From Leptospira langatensis (GTDB lineage Bacteria; Spirochaetota; Leptospiria; Leptospirales; Leptospiraceae): a stretch of 64,000 bases of DNA. Shown here one piece after another: positions 1 through 8,698 of the stretch. Each line of letters starts with the position of its first letter. The first letter of the stretch is position 1. Location: positions 1-64,000 of the forward strand of contig NZ_RQER01000005.1 of NCBI RefSeq assembly GCF_004770615.1. Direction: 5' to 3'. The notes beneath the pieces are model-generated. The model saw only the letters and a list, made by a program, of their open reading frames with translations. It was not told the DNA's origin and made no database searches. A program made the translations under genes and the position numbers.

Positions 1-1246
1 CGATCCCGTTCCTAAAATTCCCTTCGACCCTGATATCGGGAGGAAGCACTCGATCCAAGTCTCGATTGAACGCGAATAGTTGCGGACCATAAACCGGGAG
101 AGCGTCCTTCCAAACAGTCACATAGTGGTTCAAGGGAATCTCTCCCTCAGGAAATAGTTTCTTTCTATCTTCTTCCACAATGGAAATGATCTCGTCTTCG
201 GATCTTGACGCGATCTCTCGGTCTCCGGCGCCTCCATATATAAAGGTTTCCGAATGTATTCCATCAGAAGTCCTTCCGGAGAATATAAAATCGTTAAACA
301 GGATCCCTCTTGCTCGGATCCCAAGTTCGGAAGAAAAACTTTTATGATCTTTTGGAAATAATACTCCAAACCCTTTCTTGCCGGAAAGAATCGAATCCTT
401 TCCGAAACGAGTTACGCTCACGACTGGGAGTGTGTCCAACATTCCCTGGTATCCTTTGAATTCCTTGAACTCCGCCTTGAGGATCTTAAGGGTAGTGGAT
501 AGATTAGTCGCCAAAGTGATCTTAGCTTTCGGATAGGATTTGCGCAGATCCTTTATGCTAAGTATTTCTTGTTTGTATTTGATCTTTCCTTGGCTCGCCA
601 CTCTCGCTTCTAGAGCGCCTAGGATAGAACCAATCCCACCTCGGAAACTTACGGTTCCTCTCCTTCCCGGTTGCAATTTAGGTTTTTCTTTGCGCGAGTT
701 TGCATAGGCCCTGAAATTTTTCCAAAGAGGAACATCTTCTCGTAAGAACTTCCCAAGCACGAACTCTGCAGACATTGCGTCCAAGTCCCCCGCATAGATC
801 CCGCCCAATGCAGGCTCTAAGATCTTTGACAAGAAGGCATCACCTAATACTCGTTTGCCCCAACTATATATGGATTCTCCAGGGATAGGCTTAGAAGGAA
901 CAGTCAATGCGGAGAAAGCAAATCGAATGATCTCAAAAACATTCAGCGGAAGGCGCTTGAATTTTCTATCCGAAAAGATATAACGCTTCTTTGCGTTTGC
1001 ATCCGGAAACAATAGATCCAGTCCCAATTTGGAAGAAAGAGCCTCTAACTCCCAACAATTCAGGATCCCGTTAGCTGCAGTCTCTACGATCCCATATTCT
1101 GTCGGAACAGAACGGATCAAGCCGCCGGCCCTATCCCTTTTTTCCAATACCAGGACAGACTCTCCTTTTTCCAAAGAAAGAAACGCATGCACTAAGCCGG
1201 TGAATCCCGCGCCGATGATTATATGATCCGGAACCGATTTTGCCAC
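1..1246 (-). CDS. hemG: protoporphyrinogen oxidase HemG/HemY (3' end beyond window)
   Basis: FAD-dependent oxidase that aromatises protoporphyrinogen IX to protoporphyrin IX, the step after HemN. The first residues after the start hold an FAD-binding beta-alpha-beta fold with the motif IIIGAGFTGL, followed by an acidic-ended second strand (VLVLEKR) and an AGGLIRS segment, the usual N-terminus of the HemY-type enzyme. The frame stays open to the left edge of the window, where the C-terminus is cut off. A stretch near position 300 reads GILFNDFIFSGR, similar to the FAD/substrate-binding part of the family. No ATG fits; I chose GTG at 1246, four codons after an in-frame stop, because it leaves just a short leader before the FAD fold. 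It is separated from hemN by one unrelated membrane-protein gene on the same strand. HemG is the leptospiral gene name; the protein is HemY-like, not the flavodoxin HemG of E. coli. Confidence 0.85.
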   Translation of the reverse strand, partial: MAKSVPDHIIIGAGFTGLVHAFLSLEKGESVLVLEKRDRAGGLIRSVPTEYGIVETAANGILNCWELEALSSKLGLDLLFPDANAKKRYIFSDRKFKRLPLNVFEIIRFAFSALTVPSKPIPGESIYSWGKRVLGDAFLSKILEPALGGIYAGDLDAMSAEFVLGKFLREDVPLWKNFRAYANSRKEKPKLQPGRRGTVSFRGGIGSILGALEARVASQGKIKYKQEILSIKDLRKSYPKAKITLATNLSTTLKILKAEFKEFKGYQGMLDTLPVVSVTRFGKDSILSGKKGFGVLFPKDHKSFSSELGIRARGILFNDFIFSGRTSDGIHSETFIYGGAGDREIASRSEDEIISIVEEDRKKLFPEGEIPLNHYVTVWKDALPVYGPQLFAFNRDLDRVLPPDIRVEGNFRNGI

Positions 1247-1333
1247 AGATACATGCTAAAGAGTGGGAAACTGTTGGCAATTAAATCCTAAGTCCCGATT
1301 AGGAACTTTTTCTCAAGGAAAGAGAAGAGGGGT

Positions 1334-2332
1334 TTAAAATTGGAATCTGTAACCGAGAGTGTATTTGGTCTCCACTCCGGAATAAGAACCGCTTCCCGAA
1401 TTTGCGAAGCTGGAACCCACGCCCGAAGGAACAGCGGAGAGGATCATCCCCTTACTCTTGCCATCGGACATTTGCATTGCCGACTTAATCGTGTTCGCAA
1501 AGAAGAAGGAATCGATCAGGTTGATAAGATAGACCCCACCTAACACAAGCAAGGCGCCCTGGTATTCCTTGAAATCGCGGTCTGCTTCTTCTCTTTTGAG
1601 CTTGATCTGGCTTGGGCTGTACTTGTCGGACAAGTATGCTGCCAATGGAGAAGTAGGGGTGCTCGGAATCGAGATAGGATGTCCGGAAAGAGTAAAGATT
1701 AGATTCGTTTTAGAATACGGATTTCCGATATTGCCATATTCCTGAACTGCTTCTTTATAAAGACGATACTTATCGTACGTAACATAGGCAGCGGCGGCAA
1801 ATAGGGTAGGGAAGATCACTCCTTGGAAACTTCGGTCGGAGTAGAACTGCCCCCAGCCTGGGATCACCGCGGATCTCCATAGAGCTTTATAAGGACGGTT
1901 GGCCGCTTGCCTTCTTAACTCTTCTTGCTTGCGAGCCTCTTCCGCAGCTGCTGCAGCAGATTCTTCATCTTTCTTGAGTTGTTCCTGCCTCAACTTCTCT
2001 TCGTCCAACTGACGTTGAGCTAAGTCCTTGTCTTCCTGTTCTTTTTTGTCCGCGGCTAATTTATCTTCTTCGTCCTTTCTGATCGCTTCTTCCTGATCGT
2101 CGTTCACATCATGGAATAAGACTTTTAGAACGGAGTCTTTATCTATCTTTCTCTTGCCTGCTTCCGTTTGCAGAAGAATGGAAGATTGGTTCTGAGTGAT
2201 GATATCACCTTTGACCCTCCCTCCTTCGCGTAGTAGTACCGTGACAGGAAGTATTCCCATCGGGGCGAATACAAACAAGAAGATGAAAATAATTTTTCGT
2301 AAATAAGAAGACATACTATAAGAACGAATCAT
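1334..2332 (-). CDS. membrane protein with signal peptide, coiled coil and DUF5683-like region
   Basis: Unknown function. The N-terminus has a hydrophobic stretch (residues about 9-30) that reads as a signal peptide or anchor. A small domain follows that ends in KIDKDSVLKVLFHDV, then a long charged, Glu/Lys/Gln-rich segment (about residues 80-145) predicted as coiled coil. The C-terminal half has two or three hydrophobic helices and the motif RSAVIPGWGQFYSDR, typical of the DUF5683/P-G-x-G-Q-x-Y membrane proteins that are common in Leptospira and Bacteroidetes. It lies between hemN and hemG on the same strand with about 125 bp in front, so it may be cotranscribed with them, but nothing in the sequence links it to haem. 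A second Met at residue 7 (MSSYLRKII) could be the true start. Confidence 0.7.
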   Translation of the reverse strand: MIRSYSMSSYLRKIIFIFLFVFAPMGILPVTVLLREGGRVKGDIITQNQSSILLQTEAGKRKIDKDSVLKVLFHDVNDDQEEAIRKDEEDKLAADKKEQEDKDLAQRQLDEEKLRQEQLKKDEESAAAAAEEARKQEELRRQAANRPYKALWRSAVIPGWGQFYSDRSFQGVIFPTLFAAAAYVTYDKYRLYKEAVQEYGNIGNPYSKTNLIFTLSGHPISIPSTPTSPLAAYLSDKYSPSQIKLKREEADRDFKEYQGALLVLGGVYLINLIDSFFFANTIKSAMQMSDGKSKGMILSAVPSGVGSSFANSGSGSYSGVETKYTLGYRFQF

Positions 2333-2456
2333 ATCAAAGATCGAGCTTTTCTCTAACCCAGTTAGTCTCCCAACGATTGGACGAAAAGAAATAAATTTCT
2401 GAGAGCCCCGATATTAGAAGAAACATCTCAGAATCCTTGATATTTCATTACAGTTC

Positions 2457-3806
2457 TTAAATTGACTGTGAAAAAACCTTGGTTTCGGGGCTTTTTCTGC
2501 GCAATCGAAGATCCAACCCGGTACATGCATTGCGCAAGAAGGGTTTTCCCAAATCGGTCAAGAACAGGGTCTTTCCCTGCCACTCTATTAGATTATCGTC
2601 TTCCATAGAGGTCAAATAGAGTCGCACTTCTTCAAAAATCCGATCCGGAACTTCTACCTTGCCCAGAGTGGATAGCTTTAGAATGAGTTCTCTTTGTGCC
2701 AAATCTTCCGAATTCAGTTTATGTCCCCTGAGTAGGGCATGTCCGCTCTCGGAGATCCTTCTTTGGTATTTCTTTAAGATCTTTTCGTTTTGATAGAAAC
2801 AATCCCAGCTATCCGAAATTGCAGACACTCCCATCCCTAAAAGTAGATCCGTGGATTTGGTCGTGTATCCCATAAAGTTGCGATGTAGATGACCGTCCAA
2901 AGAGGCAGTGTAAAGCGAATCAGTTTCTAAGGCAAAATGGTCCATTCCAATTTCCTTATATCCTGCGGAGAGGAACATCTCTCTTCCGATCTCGTATAAT
3001 TCCCTCTTCTCTTCTCCTTTGGGAAGATCGTCCTCAGTGAATAATCTTTGCGCAGCCTTGATCCAAGGCACATGAGCGTAGCTATAGAATGCGATCCGGT
3101 CCGGCCTGAGCCCGAGAGTCTTCTCTATCGTTTCCTTCACGCTTTCTTTGGTTTGCTTAGGAAGTCCATAGATCAGATCGAAGTTTACAGATGTGTATCC
3201 TAGTGTACGAGCGCCTTGGGTAATTCCTGCAGTCAGATCGTACGGTTGGATCCGATTCACAAGCCTTTGGACTTCCGGATCGAAGTCTTGCACTCCCAAA
3301 CTGATCCGAGTAAAGCCGTACTTGGCTAAAACTTCTAATTGAGACAATCTAGTCCTGCGCGGGTCCACTTCTAAGGAAAACTCGGGAGAAGGGGCCACAT
3401 TCCAAGAATCTAATATAGGCTTGAGAAGATTCTCCAAATTGGATTCGGAGAGATAGGTAGGGGATCCCCCGCCCAAATGCAATTCTCTCAGTTCTCTTTT
3501 AGTCAGCTCGGGAACTTCTTCCGTATATTTCCTGAATTCCTGAAGAAGGGTCTCCACATACGGATCCTCTACAGTATGGTTCTTAGTGATGGAAGTATTG
3601 CATCCGCAAAAGGAGCAAAGAGTCTCACAGAAGGGTATATGCAGATATAGAGCCACAGAAGAATCTTCCGGGACCAATCTCCTACGAATGGCAGCGATCC
3701 ATTCTTCACGAGTGGGATCATCCTCCCAATAGGGGACCGTTGGGTAGCTAGTGTATCTGGGAGCCGGAACATCGTATTTCCGAATTAGATCAGTTTTTGA
3801 ATTCAT
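2457..3806 (-). CDS. hemN: oxygen-independent coproporphyrinogen III dehydrogenase HemN
   Basis: Radical-SAM enzyme that decarboxylates two propionates of coproporphyrinogen III to give protoporphyrinogen IX without oxygen. The cluster-binding motif is C60-x3-C64-x2-C67 followed by C69 (PFCETLCSFCGCN), exactly the HemN type, and the N-terminus has the HemN signature YDVPAPRYTSYPTVPYW. The motif LHLGGGSPT (SAM binding) and SLGVQDFDPEVQRLVNRIQ are also present. At 449 residues it has normal family length. Its ATG overlaps the hemE stop by 4 bp (ATGA), so translation is coupled with hemE. It uses the anaerobic enzyme although Leptospira is an aerobe, which agrees with what is known for the genus. 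Confidence 0.95.
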   Translation of the reverse strand: MNSKTDLIRKYDVPAPRYTSYPTVPYWEDDPTREEWIAAIRRRLVPEDSSVALYLHIPFCETLCSFCGCNTSITKNHTVEDPYVETLLQEFRKYTEEVPELTKRELRELHLGGGSPTYLSESNLENLLKPILDSWNVAPSPEFSLEVDPRRTRLSQLEVLAKYGFTRISLGVQDFDPEVQRLVNRIQPYDLTAGITQGARTLGYTSVNFDLIYGLPKQTKESVKETIEKTLGLRPDRIAFYSYAHVPWIKAAQRLFTEDDLPKGEEKRELYEIGREMFLSAGYKEIGMDHFALETDSLYTASLDGHLHRNFMGYTTKSTDLLLGMGVSAISDSWDCFYQNEKILKKYQRRISESGHALLRGHKLNSEDLAQRELILKLSTLGKVEVPDRIFEEVRLYLTSMEDDNLIEWQGKTLFLTDLGKPFLRNACTGLDLRLRRKSPETKVFSQSI

Positions 3807-4825
3807 GAGAGAACCTCTCGAATCGTATTTACGAAAGTTCTAATATTCGCTTCCGGAGTCTTGGGCAGGACTCCATGGCCCAATCCGCAGACCCAACCGG
3901 CTCTCTCTTTGGGAGCCTTGGCTGCAAAGGGGCGGACCCATTCCATTAAATATTTCTTAAATTGGGACGGCTCCATGAATAGAAGTGCCTGGTCGAAATT
4001 CCCTTGAACGAAATGGGATCCGTTGCCAAGCAATCCGACTATATCCGTCCTATGATCCATTCCGAATCCGACTAAACCAGGGATCGATCGAACAGACTCC
4101 AAAGAAGCGGGAGCCAAACTCTTCGCATAGTATCCGATCTTTCCCGGGAAAGCAGTGACCAATGTCCGGATCGCAGGCAAGATGGCCTCTTGGAAAAATG
4201 CAGGAGAAGCATCCCCTGCAGCAGTATCGAATATCATTACGATTTCCGCTCCTCCTTCCAATTGTAAGCGAATATTTTCTTTGAGTAGGGTCAGGATCTT
4301 TTCGTAAAACCCTTCTCTCAACTCGGGAGAGATCTTAGGAAGTATTAAATTTCCATCATGCTTTCCCAGGGTTGCATAGCAGAAGAGAGTCCAGGGGCCA
4401 CCCACGAACCCGATCAAGGATTTGTTTTCCGCAATCCTCTTACGGGTTAGACGAACCGCTTCCTTCTGAAAGCTCATGAATTCCGCTGCTTCGGAAAGGG
4501 ACGTAAATCTTTGTAGGTCCTTTGTTTCGGAAAGATGCCATCCAAGCTTCGGACCGTCATCTCCGAACCTAAGGCCCATTCCCAAGGCTTCTAGAGGGAA
4601 AAGAATATCGGAAAATAGGATCGCTGTATCGAAATCAAAATCGTCTACTGGACCGAAAGCGACTTCGGCAGCTAACTCAGGGATCTTACATAATTCTTCG
4701 AATGTATGCTTCTTTCTTAAATTTTGATAATGCGAATGATAACGACCCGCCTGGCGCATCATCCATATCGGCGGAACAGTTTGAGGTTCAAGCCGGAGCG
4801 CGGCCTGGAATCTCTCGTTAGACAT
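3803..4825 (-). CDS. hemE: uroporphyrinogen decarboxylase HemE
   Basis: Removes the four acetate carboxyl groups of uroporphyrinogen III to give coproporphyrinogen III in the cytoplasm. The signature PPIWMMRQAGRYHSHYQ near residue 18 supplies the substrate-binding Arg residues, and the segment DDFDFDTAILFSDIL holds the catalytic Asp region. GGPWTLFCY and the C-terminal GLGHGVLPKTPEANI are also diagnostic. 340 residues is the standard length. The start overlaps the hemR stop by 8 bp and the end overlaps hemN by 4 bp, so the gene sits inside one translationally coupled operon. Confidence 0.97.
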   Translation of the reverse strand: MSNERFQAALRLEPQTVPPIWMMRQAGRYHSHYQNLRKKHTFEELCKIPELAAEVAFGPVDDFDFDTAILFSDILFPLEALGMGLRFGDDGPKLGWHLSETKDLQRFTSLSEAAEFMSFQKEAVRLTRKRIAENKSLIGFVGGPWTLFCYATLGKHDGNLILPKISPELREGFYEKILTLLKENIRLQLEGGAEIVMIFDTAAGDASPAFFQEAILPAIRTLVTAFPGKIGYYAKSLAPASLESVRSIPGLVGFGMDHRTDIVGLLGNGSHFVQGNFDQALLFMEPSQFKKYLMEWVRPFAAKAPKERAGWVCGLGHGVLPKTPEANIRTFVNTIREVLS

Positions 4826-5510
4826 CTTTCAGTTCTCCAATCCATTGATAACCCACTCCTCGTACGGAACGGATCGCGTCTTCTCCTTTGTCCCCAAAGG
4901 CTTGGCGTAGTCTCACGATGGAATTATCTATGGTTCTATTTGTAGGGAATTTTTCCTCTCCCCAAAGGCGATCCAGGATCTCATCTCTGCTCACTGTTCT
5001 TCCTCTTTCTTCGACCAGGAAGTTCAGAAGTGCACAATCTCTCTTGGACAAATGGATCTCTTCTCCTTGGGGAGTATGAATGCAATAACCGAAAAAGTCC
5101 AAGAGATATCCTGCATAGGAATACTTGCCCTGCTTTATGGAATGCTTATGAGATTCCAATACATGTTTGACTCGGATCAGTAATTCTTTCAGATGGAACG
5201 GCTTGGGAATGAATTCTTCCGCACCCAATTCGAAGCCTCTCAATCTTTCAGGCGCTCCCGAATGTGCTGTTAAGAATAAGAAGGGAGGACAATCCTTTCT
5301 GGTCTTTAGCTCTTCCGCTAATTCGAAACCGTCCCCATCGGGCAAACGGACATCCAGTAAGATCAGATCCGGCTTTGCCTCCACCGCAAGGACTCTTGCA
5401 GATTGAGCGGAAACGGTCCAGACCATCTCATAGCCTTCCTTCTCCAGCCGCTCCTTTAAGGTCTCTCCCAGAGAACGATCATCTTCGACTAACAAGAGTT
5501 TGGCTTTCAT
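4818..5510 (-). CDS. hemR: OmpR-family response regulator HemR
   Basis: Response regulator with a receiver domain (residues 1-115, phosphoacceptor Asp53 in LILLDVRLPDGDG, conserved Thr in FLTAHSG, Lys in FIPKPF) and an OmpR/PhoB winged-helix DNA-binding domain (about 130-230, ending in RSVRGVGYQWIG). I chose the start MKAKLLLVEDD rather than an upstream in-frame codon because it begins directly at the receiver fold and forms an ATGA overlap with the stop of the upstream kinase gene. Lying inside the hem operon between hemL and hemE, it corresponds to HemR of the leptospiral HemK/HemR pair, reported to control haem synthesis and degradation genes. A matching HemR-type site is present in front of hemA at 11,166. 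The gene identity rests on this context; the family assignment is certain. Confidence 0.9.
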   Translation of the reverse strand: MKAKLLLVEDDRSLGETLKERLEKEGYEMVWTVSAQSARVLAVEAKPDLILLDVRLPDGDGFELAEELKTRKDCPPFLFLTAHSGAPERLRGFELGAEEFIPKPFHLKELLIRVKHVLESHKHSIKQGKYSYAGYLLDFFGYCIHTPQGEEIHLSKRDCALLNFLVEERGRTVSRDEILDRLWGEEKFPTNRTIDNSIVRLRQAFGDKGEDAIRSVRGVGYQWIGELKDV

Positions 5511-6436
5511 GCGTTGCCTTCTCTCTTGGCCGCAGGAGAGGGGAGGGTCCATTCTGCCATGAATCCGCCCGTATTAGAATTACGGACATGAAAGTCTCCG
5601 CCCATTGCCTTGGTCAATTTTGTCGCGATATAAAGCCCAACTCCCGTACCACTCGTGCTTGTATGTCGTAAAAATAATCTGCCTAGTAATTTCGGATTCC
5701 CGTGGAATCCTTTGCCGTTATCCGTAAACGTAAATCGGATCTTGTTCCCAGGAAGACCTTCGGACTGGATCCGCACTTGGGTAGCAGACCCATGCTGTAC
5801 CGAATTTTCCAATAGATTCCTAAAAATACTTTCGAGCGCTCTTCTGTCTGCGAGCACCTTTCTCTCTTTCCAATCGGTGAGGATCTTCAATTCGGACCAT
5901 TCTTCCTTAAGAGTCTCTTCCCAGTTCTTCAGGTCCAATTCTTCCAAAAAGAGTCCTTCGGATCTCATGAGGCTTGCCAAATACAATGCCTTGTTCATCT
6001 GGGACTCGATCCGGGAAGCGTCTTTCAACAAACGGTGGAGCAATCGATCCTTGGTGGCATCGACTCCTTCTTCTAATAAACTCTCGGCCTGCAATCTGAG
6101 ACTGGCTAACGGGGTCTTGATCTCATGGGTTACTGTAGAGAAGAAGTCTTGTATCAGTTTATTTCTCTTTTCTTCCCGAAACGTAAGCCATACCAGAGTG
6201 GCTCCTCCGCTCACTAATAAGAAAAGGAAGAAGGTCCCTTCCATCTTGATCATCGAGCTTTGACGATCCAGTTTTTCTAATACTTCCTTCTCGACGTCGA
6301 AGCCGATCTTGAACGCAAGCTCTGTCGCCATGCGATTCTGCCTCAAACCTAAAAAGAGCCACCAGGCTCCCAAGGAGACCGTAGTAAGCACCCACAAAAC
6401 GGGCAAAACGATCTTTTTAGATTTGAAATCGGTCAT
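5507..6436 (-). CDS. hemK: sensor histidine kinase HemK of the haem two-component system
   Basis: Membrane sensor kinase. Two transmembrane segments (about residues 9-31 and 66-86) flank a very small periplasmic loop of about 35 residues, so it probably senses within the membrane or through a partner rather than with a large sensor domain. The HisKA domain carries the phosphorylated His104 in TVTHEIKTPL; the HATPase domain has the N box (NLLENSVQHG), G1 box (FTDNGKGF) and G2 box (GTGVGLYIATKL). Its stop overlaps the start of hemR by 4 bp, and hemL ends 1 bp upstream of its ATG. The name HemK here is the leptospiral kinase name and should not be confused with the PrmC/HemK methyltransferase of other bacteria. 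Confidence 0.9.
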   Translation of the reverse strand: MTDFKSKKIVLPVLWVLTTVSLGAWWLFLGLRQNRMATELAFKIGFDVEKEVLEKLDRQSSMIKMEGTFFLFLLVSGGATLVWLTFREEKRNKLIQDFFSTVTHEIKTPLASLRLQAESLLEEGVDATKDRLLHRLLKDASRIESQMNKALYLASLMRSEGLFLEELDLKNWEETLKEEWSELKILTDWKERKVLADRRALESIFRNLLENSVQHGSATQVRIQSEGLPGNKIRFTFTDNGKGFHGNPKLLGRLFLRHTSTSGTGVGLYIATKLTKAMGGDFHVRNSNTGGFMAEWTLPSPAAKREGNA

Positions 6437-6437
6437 T

Positions 6438-7733
6438 TTATACTTTCAATTTCTTTAATGCAGAATCCGCTTTTTCCAAAGTCTTGGCAATGATGGAATC
6501 GTCATGAGCGTAGCTCATGAATCCCACTTCGTATCCGGAAGGAGCCAAATAAACCCCCTCGTCCAAAAGGGCATGGAACACCTTTGCAAACGCTTCCTTA
6601 TGGCCGGCAGGGATCGCATCCACAGTCCGAATGGAAGAAGAAGACGCCTTATGAAGCCAAAACAAAGAAGAATGCACCGAAGAGTCCCAGTTCCCATCCG
6701 GATCTCTTTGCTTCAATACGGATAACAGACCGCTCACGAATTTCCGGGTGCGAGATTCCAATACTTGGTATACATTGTCTCTTTCACATTTCTTTAATGT
6801 AGCCAAACCTGCCCTCATCCCGAAAGGACTCGCGCTCAAGGTTCCCGCTTGGTATACAGGTCCTTGCGGAGCGACCAGGTCCAATAACTCCGCTTTTCCT
6901 GCATATGCTCCCACAGGAAAGCCTCCCCCGATAATCTTCCCGTAGGTCACCAGATCCGGGCGGATCCCAAGTTCTCCGCTCATTCCGGTCAATCCCACAC
7001 GAAACCCACTGATCACCTCGTCGAATAAGACAAGGCTTCCGTGCTTTCTTGCGATCTCGACGATCTTAGAGAGGAATTCTTTTCTTTGTATCAATAAACC
7101 ATAATTTGCAGGCAAAGGCTCGATCACGAGCGCCGCAATATTTTTTCCTTCTTTGGAGAAGAGCTCTTCTACAGCCTTCTCATCGTCCAAAGGGAGGACC
7201 AAGGTATTCTTGATCAGCTCGGATCCGATCCCAGCGCTATCCGAAGAAGATTCTCCTGCAAGACCGGAACCCGCCTTGACCAGAAGCGCGTCCAAATGCC
7301 CATGATAACATCCGTCGAATTTCAGGATCTTATCCCTTCCGGTAGCGGCGCGAGCCACACGTAATGCGCTCATTACTGCCTCTGTTCCGCTGTTCACGAA
7401 ACGGATCTTCTCTACCCAAGGGATCCTGGAGACGATCCATTCCGCAAGCTCTAGGGAATAAGGCTCCGCAGCACCGAAACTCCATGCGAGTTCCGCAGTT
7501 TTGGAAACGATCTCCTGGACCTCTTCATCTCTATGACCCAAGATCAAGGGACCGAAGCTTAAGCAATAATCCAGATATTCCTTTCCGGAAACATCCGTAA
7601 GATATGCGCCCTTCGCAGATTGGAAGAAGACCGGGTCTCCCCCTACGGAGCGAAAGGAACGAACAGGGGAGTGCACTCCTCCCGGAGCGACCTTCTTTGC
7701 TCTTTCAAATAGTTCTTTGGAACTAGGATACAT
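6438..7733 (-). CDS. hemL: glutamate-1-semialdehyde 2,1-aminomutase HemL
   Basis: PLP enzyme of the C5 pathway; turns glutamate-1-semialdehyde into 5-aminolevulinate. The PLP-binding lysine is K266 in [15 protein letters not shown]. The N-terminal [11 protein letters not shown], the [14 protein letters not shown] phosphate-binding segment and the FDEVISGFR aspartate region are all standard. Length of 431 residues is normal. Its ATG overlaps the hemB stop by one base (TGATG), and the kinase gene follows 1 bp after its stop. It acts directly after HemA, with which it shares the operon. Confidence 0.97.
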   Translation of the reverse strand: MYPSSKELFERAKKVAPGGVHSPVRSFRSVGGDPVFFQSAKGAYLTDVSGKEYLDYCLSFGPLILGHRDEEVQEIVSKTAELAWSFGAAEPYSLELAEWIVSRIPWVEKIRFVNSGTEAVMSALRVARAATGRDKILKFDGCYHGHLDALLVKAGSGLAGESSSDSAGIGSELIKNTLVLPLDDEKAVEELFSKEGKNIAALVIEPLPANYGLLIQRKEFLSKIVEIARKHGSLVLFDEVISGFRVGLTGMSGELGIRPDLVTYGKIIGGGFPVGAYAGKAELLDLVAPQGPVYQAGTLSASPFGMRAGLATLKKCERDNVYQVLESRTRKFVSGLLSVLKQRDPDGNWDSSVHSSLFWLHKASSSSIRTVDAIPAGHKEAFAKVFHALLDEGVYLAPSGYEVGFMSYAHDDSIIAKTLEKADSALKKLKV

Positions 7734-8698
7734 CAGTACAGGATCTCCTTTCCTCTTCTCGCAGCGTATGTGATCAAATAAGAAGCGCCAGCCCGAGAAA
7801 ATACCTGCCAGGTCTCACGAACCGCATCTTCGAATTTACAAAAACCGTTCTCCGCAAGCATAGCAAGAGAAGCATATTCTCCACTCACCTGGTATGCGCC
7901 CACAGGCAATCCGGTTTTCTCTCGGATCGGTTGAATTAAATCAATAGACGTTATGCCTGGCTTAACCATCAGAAGGTCGGCGCCTTCTTTTGCATCCCTA
8001 ACGGAAGAAAGAAGGGAATCCTCCCTATTTCTCACATCGATCTGATAAGAAGAGCGATCTCCATGACCGGGTGCGGATTCTGCCGCTTCCCGAAACGGTC
8101 CGTAAAACTGGCTCTTGAATTTAGTAGAATAACTCATGATAGGAACATGTTGGAAGCCATTCGAATCCAAAATATTCCGATGACTTGCCACTCTCCCGTC
8201 CATCATATCGGAAGGAGAGATCCCGTCCGCACCGGACTGGGCATAACAAAGAGCGAGCTCGGAAAGTCGCTTCACAGAACTTACGTTCTCGATCCTTCCC
8301 TTAGGATCCAGAAGACCGCAATGCCCATGGGTGGTAAGAGAACAAAGGCAGGTGTCCACCCAAAGAAATGCTTCCGGAAATCTGGATTTGATCCCGCCGA
8401 TCGCTTTCTCATAAAAGGATTTAGGGATCGAGGTGTCCGACTTAGTTCCAGGCACCAAAAAGAGAAGGAAATGTTCCACTCCCGCTTTCAGATCGGATTC
8501 AATTTGAGAAAGAATACTTTCCGTGCCATCGCGGAAAACTCCAGGCAAAGAAGACATTTTCTCGGGAGAAGATAAGGCTTCCGCGACGAAAATGGGCTGC
8601 ACAAGCTTCTTAGGATTCAGGCTTTCGGAAGAGACCAAATCTCGAAGAGGAGCGTTGATCCGATTCCTTCTTAAGCCTAATTCACTTGCAGAACTCAT
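7733..8698 (-). CDS. hemB: porphobilinogen synthase HemB (zinc-type)
   Basis: Condenses two 5-aminolevulinate molecules to porphobilinogen. The segment [17 protein letters not shown] has the C-x-C-x7-C arrangement of zinc-dependent enzymes rather than the Asp-rich magnesium type. The two active-site lysines lie in [14 protein letters not shown] and [22 protein letters not shown] is also diagnostic. I placed the start at [15 protein letters not shown] (8698) rather than further upstream: this ATG overlaps the hemC stop as ATGA and gives a protein of 321 residues, the usual size. Confidence 0.95.
   Translation of the reverse strand: MSSASELGLRRNRINAPLRDLVSSESLNPKKLVQPIFVAEALSSPEKMSSLPGVFRDGTESILSQIESDLKAGVEHFLLFLVPGTKSDTSIPKSFYEKAIGGIKSRFPEAFLWVDTCLCSLTTHGHCGLLDPKGRIENVSSVKRLSELALCYAQSGADGISPSDMMDGRVASHRNILDSNGFQHVPIMSYSTKFKSQFYGPFREAAESAPGHGDRSSYQIDVRNREDSLLSSVRDAKEGADLLMVKPGITSIDLIQPIREKTGLPVGAYQVSGEYASLAMLAENGFCKFEDAVRETWQVFSRAGASYLITYAARRGKEILY

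Noticed and set aside
1621..1635. palindrome ACTTGTC-G-GACAAGT, similar to the candidate parS half-sites
   Set aside because: Lies inside the coding region of a membrane protein, the outer bases differ from the parA-linked copies, and a single copy of this size can arise by chance.
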